From contig WHTR01000012.1 of assembly GCA_009377635.1 (NCBI GenBank), positions 1 through 47,562 on the forward strand: a stretch of 47,562 nt of DNA. Direction: 5' to 3'. A program made the translations under genes and the position numbers. The notes under the pieces are model-generated. The model was not told the origin of the DNA and searched no databases. It was given only the letters and a program-made list of their open reading frames with translations. The stretch is from Chloroflexota bacterium (GTDB lineage: Bacteria; Chloroflexota; UBA6077; SHYK01). Each line of letters begins with the position of its first letter. Position 1 is the stretch's first letter. Positions 41,263 to 47,562 of this stretch are shown one piece after another.

Positions 41263-42237
41263 ATGACCGAGCTTCGCCTGACCCTCGCCTGCGGCGATTA
41301 CGACCTCACGCGCGCCCTCATCGACGGAAGCGTCCGACCGGCCGGCATCGAGCTCACCGTCCTGACCATGCCCTCTCCCGAGCGGCACTGGCGGACGATG
41401 CGCTTCGAGGAGTTCGACGTCGCCGAGCTGTCGATGTCCCACTACCTCGTCGCCCATGCCATGAGGCGTGCGTTCACGGCGATTCCCGTATTCCCGCATC
41501 GGCGGTTTCGCCACTCGTTCATCTTTGTTCGAAGGGACGCGGGCATCGAGCATCCAGTGGACCTCAACGGAAAGCGCATCGCCCTCCGCACATTCCAGAA
41601 CACGGCCGGCGTTTGGACGCGCGGGATCCTGGCCGACGACTGTGGGTTCGACATCGCGAGCGCGCGGTGGTTCACGCAGGACGAGGAGGAAACGCCCTGG
41701 ACCCCACCTGAATGGCTGTGGATCGAACAGGTACCGGAGGGGGCGAATATCGACCGGCTACTGCTGGACAGCGAGCTGGACGCGGCGATCTACCCAGAGG
41801 CGCTGCCGTCCTTCGCACGAGGGGACCCGCGCGTCGCCCGCCTCTTCGAGCGGCCGAAGGAGATCGAGCATGAGTACTTCCAGCGAACCGGCATCTTTCC
41901 CATCATGCACACGGTCGTCGTGCGAAACGAGGTACTCCGCCAGTTCCCGTGGGTCGCGGTGAGCATGCTCCGCGCGTTCCGAGAGGCCAAGGAGCGCTGC
42001 TACCGTCGGCTCGCCGATCCCCGACAGACCGCGCTGGCGTGGGTCCAGGACCTCGTGGAGGAGCAGCGCGGCATCCTTGGGCCCGACCCCTGGCCCTACG
42101 CCCTCGAACCAAACCGCGCTGCGCTGACAGTGCTGATCCGGTATTCGCACAGCCAGGGACTGATCCCGAACCCGCCAAGGGTTGAGGAGCTGTTCGCCGA
42201 GAACACGCTCAGCGAAAGCCCGCGCTACGTCAGCTAG
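41263..42237 (+). CDS. PBP2-like protein annotated in relatives as 4,5-dihydroxyphthalate decarboxylase
   Basis: A 324-aa periplasmic-binding-protein-fold protein without signal peptide: LTLACGDYDLTRALIDGSVR, FEEFDVAELSMSHYLVAHAM and HPVDLNGKRIALRTFQNTAG match the Pht5-type branch of the PBP2 superfamily. Proteins of this branch act on phthalate-derived dihydroxy acids or bind small molecules; the sequence does not tell which. GAGAGAGA precedes the ATG. It follows palindromic repeat copy 5 and may be monocistronic. Confidence 0.78.
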   Translation: MTELRLTLACGDYDLTRALIDGSVRPAGIELTVLTMPSPERHWRTMRFEEFDVAELSMSHYLVAHAMRRAFTAIPVFPHRRFRHSFIFVRRDAGIEHPVDLNGKRIALRTFQNTAGVWTRGILADDCGFDIASARWFTQDEEETPWTPPEWLWIEQVPEGANIDRLLLDSELDAAIYPEALPSFARGDPRVARLFERPKEIEHEYFQRTGIFPIMHTVVVRNEVLRQFPWVAVSMLRAFREAKERCYRRLADPRQTALAWVQDLVEEQRGILGPDPWPYALEPNRAALTVLIRYSHSQGLIPNPPRVEELFAENTLSESPRYVS

Positions 42238-42280
42238 CGCGGCGCCCTTCGAACCATGCGTTAGAGACGTGAGCCGAAGC

Positions 42281-42462
42281 TCAACGCTCTCCAACGGCGC
42301 GGAGCAGCAGAACGGCCGCCACGGCCGCGAGCAGCACCCAGATGCCCACCACGATGAACGTCCCACCCGACTCGCTGGTGCGCCCTGCGCCAGGCGCTCG
42401 CGCGCCTCCGCCCGGCACTCCTCCAGCACCGCGCTGGGGAAGAGCCGCAGCACAAGTGCCAC
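42281..42462 (-). pseudogene. Frameshifted small membrane protein gene
   Basis: One minus-strand frame encodes VALVLRLFPSAVLEECRAEA then RERLAQGAPAS; a second frame, starting at the same place where the first loses sense, encodes TSESGGTFIVVGIWVLLAAV then AAVLLLRAVGER and stop. Together they give a sensible two-helix membrane protein, so a single frameshift near 42370 is likely. GTG at 42462 is a possible start without a good SD. The gene lies 53 bp downstream of the alpha-hydroxy-acid oxidase. A sequencing error cannot be excluded. Confidence 0.4.
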
Positions 42463-42514
42463 GCCGAGGGGGATGAGGACGAGATGGCTTCTGTCTGATG
42501 GCCAGGTTGCAGGT

Positions 42515-43675
42515 CTACGTCCCCTCAGAAGCTCGCAGCGCCCCGGCCCCGTTCGTCCCCTTCATGGACCGGATCCCAGGGATAGAGCTCATCTGCCCGG
42601 GCTCCGGCCCGATCGGGATCGAGGGGCGAACACACGCCGGGCCGAGCTCGGCGGTCGTCCGCACGCCGATGTTGGCCATCGTCGTACCTATCTCGTCTCG
42701 CAGGAGGTCCAGTGCGCACTCGAGCCCGCCCTCGCCTCCCGCGGCGAGCCCCCACGCCATGAGCTTGCCGACGAGCACCGCTCGAGCGCCGAGCGCCAAG
42801 GCCTTGAGCACATCCGTTCCGCGCATGAAGCCGCTATCCACGATCACGTCGGCTCGGCCGGCGACCGCGCACACGATCTCTGGGAGCACCTCGACGGTCG
42901 CCGGCGCGTGGTCGAGCTGACGGCCGCCGTGGTTCGAGACGTAGACAACGTCCACGCCATGCTGGACGGCAAGCTCGGCGTCCTCTGGGCAGAGGACGCC
43001 CTTGAGCATGAGGGGAAGAGAGGTCATGCTTCGCAGCCAGTCCACGTCGTCCCAGGTGAGTGCCGCCTGATACTGCTCCCGCGTGACCTCCCCGACCCCT
43101 CCCGGCAGCACCGCGAGGTTCGGCCGCCCGTGGGACTGGCGAGCGAGGTAGCGGTTCTCGAGATCCCGTTCGCGGCGGCCGTACGCCGCGGAGTCCACGG
43201 TTACGCAGACCGCAGCGTAGCCCGCTCGCTCGACGCGCCCGATCATCGCCCTCAACCACTCGCGATCGCCGCGCACGTAGAGCTGAAAGACCAATGGTCC
43301 CTTCGAGCCCGCGCGAACATCCTCCAGGCTCGGGGAGGCGACCGTGCTCACGAACGTGATGGTGCCGGCGCGCTCCGCCACCCGCGCACAGGCAAGGGCG
43401 CCATCTGGGTGGAAGTGCTGGATCGAGCCAACCGGGGCCAGCATGACCGGCAGCGACAGCGAGTGCCCCAGGAACGTGGTGGATAGGTCCCGATGCCGCA
43501 CATCGCGCAGCACGCGCGGCCGAAACGTCAGGCAATCGAAGGCCGCCCGGTTCCGGCGCAGTGTCGTTTCGCTCTCCGCGCCGCCGGCCGCGAAGTCCCA
43601 GATATGGGGCGCGAGCCTCGCCCGCGCGGCGCGGACAATCTCTGGAATCGTGAGCCACTCGCCGTTCGCTCTCAC
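42515..43675 (-). CDS. FMN-dependent alpha-hydroxy-acid oxidase/dehydrogenase
   Basis: A 386-aa TIM barrel of the glycolate oxidase / lactate dehydrogenase family. Motifs: IWDFAAGGAESETTLRRNRA, PVMLAPVGSIQHFHPDGA, FQLYVRGDREW, and the catalytic SNHGGRQLDHAPATVEVLPE with the proton-abstracting His and the substrate-binding Arg. Then VIVDSGFMRGTDVLKALALG and GARAVLVGK, which bind the FMN phosphate. GTG start at 43675 has GGGAGG 7 nt upstream. The substrate (lactate, glycolate or mandelate-like) is unclear. A TATACT -10 is at 43739-43734. Confidence 0.9.
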   Translation of the reverse strand: MRANGEWLTIPEIVRAARARLAPHIWDFAAGGAESETTLRRNRAAFDCLTFRPRVLRDVRHRDLSTTFLGHSLSLPVMLAPVGSIQHFHPDGALACARVAERAGTITFVSTVASPSLEDVRAGSKGPLVFQLYVRGDREWLRAMIGRVERAGYAAVCVTVDSAAYGRRERDLENRYLARQSHGRPNLAVLPGGVGEVTREQYQAALTWDDVDWLRSMTSLPLMLKGVLCPEDAELAVQHGVDVVYVSNHGGRQLDHAPATVEVLPEIVCAVAGRADVIVDSGFMRGTDVLKALALGARAVLVGKLMAWGLAAGGEGGLECALDLLRDEIGTTMANIGVRTTAELGPACVRPSIPIGPEPGQMSSIPGIRSMKGTNGAGALRASEGT

Positions 43676-43774
43676 GTTGAGCCTCCCGTGTTAGGGATGA
43701 GAACGCAGCCTTTCACGTGCAGACCACGCCACGAGTATACCCGGGGGGTTCTGCCGGGCCGGCCAGCAACCGGG

Positions 43775-43780
43775 TATCAT
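43775..43780 (+). promoter_or_regulatory. -10 of xth (leaderless transcript)
   Basis: TATCAT ends 9 nt before the xth ATG and there is no SD, so transcription probably starts at or within a few bases of the ATG. Confidence 0.4.
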
Positions 43781-43789
43781 GCGGGTGCC

Positions 43790-44560
43790 ATGCTGCTCGC
43801 GACCTGGAACATCAACTCCATTCGGGCGCGCATCGAACTGCTCTCGGACTGGCTCGAGCGGCGCCGGCCAGATGTGGTCTGTCTTCAGGAAACAAAGGTC
43901 GTCGACGAGCTTTTTCCCGTTGGGACGCTCGGGCAGCTCGGCTATCACGCCGCCTTCGTCGGAGAGAAGAGCTACAACGGCGTCGCCATCCTCTCCCGCG
44001 AACCGCTGGCCGACATTCGTGTCGGCTTCCCCCTCCCGACGAACCATGACCAGCGGCTGATCAGCGGCATCATCGGAGGCATCCGCGTGTACTCCGCATA
44101 CTTCCCCAACGGACGGGACCCCCTGAGCCCACACTATGAAGAGAAGCTTGCGTGGATCGACGGGCTCGGGGACCTGATCGTGGAGGAGCGGGCGCCGAAT
44201 GGGAATTCCATAGCGCTGCTCGGAGACTTCAACGTGGCACCCGAGCCGCGTGACGTGTACAGCCCCGAGGAGATGGAAGGCCACATCCACTTCACGCTGG
44301 GGGAGCGGGCCGCACTCAAGGGCCTCCTCGACCGCGGCCTGGTCGACGCCTTTCGGTTGCGCAGGACTGAGTCCGGCCTGTATAGCTGGTGGGACTACCG
44401 CGCCGCGGCCTTTCGGCGCAACCTCGGCCTCAGGATCGACCATGTGTGGGCAACACCCGAGCTTGCCCCACGCGTCACAGACGCGTTCATCGACATCGAT
44501 GAGCGGCGCAAGGAGCATTGCTCGGACCACACGCCGGTCGTCGTCGAACTGGCAGATTAG
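43790..44560 (+). CDS. xth: Exodeoxyribonuclease III / AP endonuclease
   Basis: Base-excision repair enzyme that cuts 5' of abasic sites and has 3'-5' exonuclease activity, Mg-dependent. The 256-aa protein has all family motifs: LLATWNINSIRARIE, CLQETK (metal Glu), YNGVAILS, LLGDFNVAPEPRDV (catalytic Asp/Asn), LRIDHVWATPEL and CSDHTPVV (catalytic His). ATG at 43790 is used because the usual MKIATWN-type N-terminus starts there; the frame extends upstream into the divergent gene without sense. Confidence 0.95.
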   Translation: MLLATWNINSIRARIELLSDWLERRRPDVVCLQETKVVDELFPVGTLGQLGYHAAFVGEKSYNGVAILSREPLADIRVGFPLPTNHDQRLISGIIGGIRVYSAYFPNGRDPLSPHYEEKLAWIDGLGDLIVEERAPNGNSIALLGDFNVAPEPRDVYSPEEMEGHIHFTLGERAALKGLLDRGLVDAFRLRRTESGLYSWWDYRAAAFRRNLGLRIDHVWATPELAPRVTDAFIDIDERRKEHCSDHTPVVVELAD

Positions 44561-44569
44561 GAGGGCGTA

Positions 44570-44599
44570 TTGATCGCGGTCGCCGACGGCGCGTATCAT
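44570..44599 (+). promoter_or_regulatory. Promoter of tRNA-Val (and probably thrS)
   Basis: TTGATC (44570-44575), 18-nt spacer, TATCAT (44594-44599), 9 bp before the tRNA. No second promoter was found between the tRNA and the T-box. Confidence 0.55.
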
Positions 44600-44608
44600 C
44601 TAGCGTGC

Positions 44609-44685
44609 GGGCAAGTAGCTCAGCTGGTTAGAGCGCCACGTTGACATCGTGGAGGCCGGGGGTTCGAGTCCCTTCTTGCCCACCA
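44609..44685 (+). tRNA. tRNA-Val (GAC)
   Basis: Acceptor GGGCAAG / CTTGCCC with ACCA encoded; D arm GCTCAGCTGGTTAGAGC; anticodon stem CCACG/CGTGG with loop TTGACAT, anticodon GAC; T arm GGGGGTTCGAGTCCC. Length 77 nt. Confidence 0.97.
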
Positions 44686-44700
44686 GTTGAAGAGCCCAAC

Positions 44701-44947
44701 GGCGACGACGAGGACGAGTAGTCGGTTGCCGGCGTCACAGAGAGGAAGAGCCGCGAGCTGGAAGCTCTTCCCGCACGAGCCGACGAAAACCACCTCCGAG
44801 CTGGCTCGCGAACGCGCAGCAGAGCGCCAGTAGCGAGACCCCGCGCTGACGGTTATCCAGCGAGCAACGAGGTGCCTTGACATCGTCGGGGAACCTGGGT
44901 GGAACCGCGTGAGATGACCTCTCGTCCCAGGACGAGAGGTTTTTTTT
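44701..44947 (+). promoter_or_regulatory. T-box riboswitch (threonine) controlling thrS
   Basis: Senses uncharged tRNA-Thr and lets transcription continue into thrS. Stem I elements in order: GACGAGTAG, ACAGAGAGG, GCTGGAAGC apical part, then GAAAACCACCTCCGAG with specifier ACC (Thr). The T-box core GGGTGGAACCGCG (44897-44909) contains TGGA, which fits the NCCA end of a tRNA with discriminator U, as expected for tRNA-Thr. An intrinsic terminator follows at once. It starts about 15 bp after tRNA-Val. Confidence 0.9.
44918..44947 (+). terminator. T-box terminator
   Basis: CCTCTCGTC-CCAG-GACGAGAGG followed by eight T. The T-box antiterminator would compete with it; thrS starts 49 bp further on. 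Confidence 0.93.
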
Positions 44948-44995
44948 GTTGCGCGTATCGGGGATGAATCTCGGGCGCGTCGATCTGGAGGGGAG

Positions 44996-46867
44996 ATGGA
45001 TCAGTCGGAACCGCGACAGACCAAAAGCAGCGACCGGCGAGACCTCGAGACCATGCGGCACAGCGCCGCCCATGTGATGGTGGCGGCCGTGCAGCGGCTC
45101 TTCCCGGGAACGAAGCTCGGGGTCGGTCCCACCGTCGAGCACGGCTTCTACTATGACATGGAGGTGCCGCGTCCCCTGACGTCGGACGACCTACCCGTCA
45201 TCGAGGCGGAGATGCACAAGATCCTCGCCGAACGCCCTGAATTCGAGCGCGAGGAGATGCCGATCGAGACGGCCATCGACTACTTCCGCGCCCACGGCCA
45301 GGATTACAAGGTGGAGCTGCTGTCCGACCTGAAGGAGCGGGGAACCACGCGCGTCACAAGCCGGGAGGACATGGACGTCGACCCCGGCAACCGGACCTCG
45401 GCGACCATGTACCGGACCGGGGAGTTCGTCGATCTCTGCCGCGGCCCCCACGTGCCTTCCGCGGGCCGCATTGGGCCGTTCAAGCTCCTCAGTGTCTCTG
45501 GCGCCTATTGGCGGGGCGATGAGCACCGCCCGATGCTCCAGCGCATCTACGGCACCGCCTGGTTTACCCGGGAGCAGCTCGATCATTATCTCTGGCAGCT
45601 CGATGAGGCTGAGCGGCGCGACCATCGGCGGATCGGCCGCGATCTGGGTCTGTTCATGTTCGACGAAGAGGTGGGCCCGGGCTTGCCTCTCTGGCTTCCC
45701 AACGGGACAGTCCTCATCGAGGAGCTCGAGCGCCTCGCGAAGGAGACGGAGGAGCGCGCGGGGTACGTCCGCGTGCGCACTCCGCACGTCGCCAAGGAAT
45801 CGATGTACCTGCGCAGCGGGCACCTCCCCTACTACGCCGAGTCGATGTTTCCGCCCATGGAGCTGGAAGGGGTGCGGTACTACCTGAAACCGATGAACTG
45901 CCCGCACCACCACAAGATCTATGCAGCCCAGCAGCGGAGCTATCGCGACATTCCCCTCCGACTCGCCGAGTATGGAACTTGCTACCGGTACGAGAAGTCC
46001 GGCGAGCTATTCGGACTGATGCGCGTCCGTTCCCTACAGATGAACGATGCGCACATCTACTGCACGCTCGATCAGATCGAGGACGAGTTTCTCGCGGTCT
46101 GCCGGATGTATCTCGGCTACTTCGAGCTGTTCGGGATCGATCAGTATCTCATGCGCTTTAGCACGCACGATCCCAATCAGCTCGGCGGCAAGTACGTGGA
46201 CCAGCCCGAGCTCTGGAAGAAGACCGAGGAGATCGTGCGCCGGGCCCTTGACCACGGCAGGATCAACTACACGGAGACCGCCGGCGAGGCCGCCTTCTAC
46301 GGCCCGAAGATCGACGTTCAGGTTTGGAGTGCGATCGGGCGCGAGTTCACCCTCGCAACGAACCAGGTGGATTTCGCGGTGCCGGAGCGGTTCGGGCTCA
46401 CGTATGTCAATGCCCGCGGCGAGCACGAGACACCGATCTGCATCCACCGCGCCCCGCTAGGAACCCACGAGCGGATGATCGGATTCCTCATCGAGCATTA
46501 CGCCGGCGCGTTCCCACTCTGGCTTGCGCCGGTCCAGGCCGTCGTGCTGCCCATTGCCGACCGCCACGCGCCCTACGCCGAGGAGGTCGGCGGCCGACTC
46601 CGCGCGAGAGGATTCCGCGCGCACGTGGACACGCGCCGCGAGAATCTGAACCACAAGATCCGAGACGCCCAGCTTCAGAAGATCCCGTACATGCTCGTCG
46701 TGGGCGACCGCGAGCTCGAGGCGGGCACGGCTGCCGTCCGTCTGCGCTCGGGCGAGAACATCGGCACGATCTCAGTGGACGACCTCCTTGCTCGCCTGGA
46801 TGCAGAGCGAGGCCAGCGGCAACACGCGGCTCTTGACACCGCACTGGGCCACTCGGATAATGCCTAG
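44996..46867 (+). CDS. thrS: Threonyl-tRNA synthetase without N-terminal TGS domain
   Basis: Charges tRNA-Thr and edits Ser-tRNA-Thr. The 623-aa protein starts directly with the SAD editing domain (HSAAHVMVAA, the HxxxH motif at about 22-26; DLCRGPHVP with the editing Cys). The class II core has motif 1 region, MNCPHHHKIYAAQ (zinc Cys), RYEKSGELFGLMRVRSLQMN (motif 2), the zinc His in NDAHIYC and IHRAPLGTHERMIGFLIEHY (motif 3). Anticodon domain covers about 515-610. TGS (usual first 60 residues) is absent. Start ATG has GGAGGGGAG upstream. Followed by infC 51 bp downstream, as in many bacteria. Confidence 0.96.
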   Translation: MDQSEPRQTKSSDRRDLETMRHSAAHVMVAAVQRLFPGTKLGVGPTVEHGFYYDMEVPRPLTSDDLPVIEAEMHKILAERPEFEREEMPIETAIDYFRAHGQDYKVELLSDLKERGTTRVTSREDMDVDPGNRTSATMYRTGEFVDLCRGPHVPSAGRIGPFKLLSVSGAYWRGDEHRPMLQRIYGTAWFTREQLDHYLWQLDEAERRDHRRIGRDLGLFMFDEEVGPGLPLWLPNGTVLIEELERLAKETEERAGYVRVRTPHVAKESMYLRSGHLPYYAESMFPPMELEGVRYYLKPMNCPHHHKIYAAQQRSYRDIPLRLAEYGTCYRYEKSGELFGLMRVRSLQMNDAHIYCTLDQIEDEFLAVCRMYLGYFELFGIDQYLMRFSTHDPNQLGGKYVDQPELWKKTEEIVRRALDHGRINYTETAGEAAFYGPKIDVQVWSAIGREFTLATNQVDFAVPERFGLTYVNARGEHETPICIHRAPLGTHERMIGFLIEHYAGAFPLWLAPVQAVVLPIADRHAPYAEEVGGRLRARGFRAHVDTRRENLNHKIRDAQLQKIPYMLVVGDRELEAGTAAVRLRSGENIGTISVDDLLARLDAERGQRQHAALDTALGHSDNA

Positions 46868-46918
46868 AGGGGCCGATATTGGAGCCCTCCGCATATTCGC
46901 ACAACTGGGAGGAGAACC

Positions 46919-47494
46919 ATAAGCAGAGACCTTCGTATAAACGAGCGTATCCGAGTTCGCCAGATCCGCCTCATCGGCGAGAACGGGGAGCAGGTCGGCA
47001 TCATGCCGACGATCGAGGCGCTGCAGAGCGCGCGCGAGCGCGGGCTAGACCTGGTGGAGGTTGCGCCCAATGCCGATCCACCCGTGTGTCGGCTCCTCGA
47101 CTACGGGCGGTTCAAGTACGAGCAGGAGAAGAAGGAGCGCGAGGCACGGAAGAACCAGAAGATCGTCCTTCTCAAGGAGGTCCGCCTCCGCCCGAAGACC
47201 GACGAGCACGACATCGCCTTCAAGGCAAAGCAGGTCGAGCGCTTCATCGGAGAGGGTGACAAGGTCAAGCTCACCCTCCGCTTCCGAGGACGCGAGATGG
47301 CGCACCCGAACGTTGGCCGCCAGCTCCTGGAGGAAGTTGCAGGGCGCGTCAGCGACGTCGCCAGCGTCGAGCGTACGGCGTTGATGGAAGGCAACACCAT
47401 GACGATGATCCTGACGAAGGCGAAGCCGACGACAGCCGCGTCGGCCAGAGAAGCGGCGACGGTGACAGACTCGGAAGGGCCAGGCGAGGCGTAG
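46919..47494 (+). CDS. infC: Translation initiation factor IF-3 with AUA start codon
   Basis: Binds the 30S subunit and checks start-codon pairing. Reading from ATA at 46919 gives 191 residues: ISRDLRINERIRVRQIRLIG at the N-terminus is the conserved IF-3 opening, followed by EQVGIMPTIEALQSARERGL and DLVEVAPNADPPVCRLLDYG; the C-domain has LRPKTDEHDIAFKAKQVERF and LTLRFRGREMAHP. There is no ATG, GTG or TTG between the upstream in-frame stop near 46865 and residue 29, while GGAGG lies 5-9 nt before the ATA. A start at the ATG 47003 would cut off the conserved opening. Rare starts allow IF-3 to repress its own synthesis, as known for AUU in E. coli. Confidence 0.92.
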   Translation: MSRDLRINERIRVRQIRLIGENGEQVGIMPTIEALQSARERGLDLVEVAPNADPPVCRLLDYGRFKYEQEKKEREARKNQKIVLLKEVRLRPKTDEHDIAFKAKQVERFIGEGDKVKLTLRFRGREMAHPNVGRQLLEEVAGRVSDVASVERTALMEGNTMTMILTKAKPTTAASAREAATVTDSEGPGEA

Positions 47495-47562
47495 TGGGTC
47501 ATATCTCAAGGACATCGCCATTGATGCCGCCGTAAACGGCGGGCCAGGAGGTCGGCCTGCAG
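47495..47562 (+). other. Start of the infC downstream leader
   Basis: Contains a hairpin CCGCCG-TAAA-CGGCGG (about 47528-47543). In this gene order rpmI-rplT usually follow, so this may be a ribosomal-protein leader; too little sequence remains to say. Confidence 0.3.

Noticed and set aside
44620-44883. Minus-strand frame reading WWARRDSNPRPPRCQRGA
   Set aside because: This peptide is the reverse translation of tRNA-Val, a well-known false ORF.

Overview
The window is about 47.6 kb of GC-rich bacterial chromosome. Intergenic distances are short, TGATG/ATGA gene overlaps are common, and several promoters show clear TTGACx / TAnnnT boxes. DUF2851 protein, B-box-type membrane protein, long-form SRP RNA with an Alu region, T-box-controlled thrS, CIRCE-controlled groESL, the MEP pathway (ispE) and many LLM/VOC/CoxM-type oxidoreductases together best fit an environmental member of the Chloroflexota. 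That assignment is an inference from gene content; no rRNA is present to test it.

Layout. 1-4.7 kb: start of an unknown gene leaving the window to the left, pheA (chorismate mutase / prephenate dehydratase), a DadA-like FAD oxidoreductase, and an HTH regulator / DUF2851 / small-protein operon. 4.7-9.1 kb: minus-strand run of three paralogous GT9 (heptosyltransferase-like) glycosyltransferases and a zinc-finger membrane protein. 9.1-13.7 kb: selA, then ispE-rsmA, the SRP RNA and a LysM lipoprotein. 13.9-17.2 kb: an unusual fused DppB-DppC-like permease, then a direct-repeat-bounded cassette with a retropepsin-like protease and a small partner gene, next to tRNA-Ser. 17.3-30.4 kb: an accessory catabolic region with coxG-coxM-qor, two LLM flavin monooxygenase-like genes, a peptide-type ABC binding protein and a truncated copy of it, an M24-fold protein without metal ligands, a bicupin, a thioredoxin-like [2Fe-2S] protein, a two-domain VOC protein and an amidohydrolase. 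30.7-33.3 kb: groEL, groES with a perfect CIRCE, and rpsU. 33.5-43.7 kb: membrane protein, a molybdopterin hydroxylase large subunit coupled to a dCTP deaminase, a giant kelch-repeat secreted protein, a PBP2-like protein, a frameshifted small membrane gene and an FMN alpha-hydroxy-acid oxidase. 43.8-47.5 kb: xth, tRNA-Val, a threonine T-box, thrS and infC with an AUA start.

The strongest unexplained structures are: (1) a family of five ~72-92 bp palindromic intergenic repeats, two of which flank the kelch gene in inverted orientation; (2) the protease cassette bounded by a 22-bp direct repeat beside tRNA-Ser; (3) the HTH/DUF2851 operon whose promoter spacer holds a 16-bp perfect palindrome; (4) the fused permease that appears to lack the ATPase-coupling EAA loop; and (5) remnants of an SBP gene and a VOC gene that record local duplication and decay. 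No CRISPR array, rRNA, transposase or intact prophage was seen.
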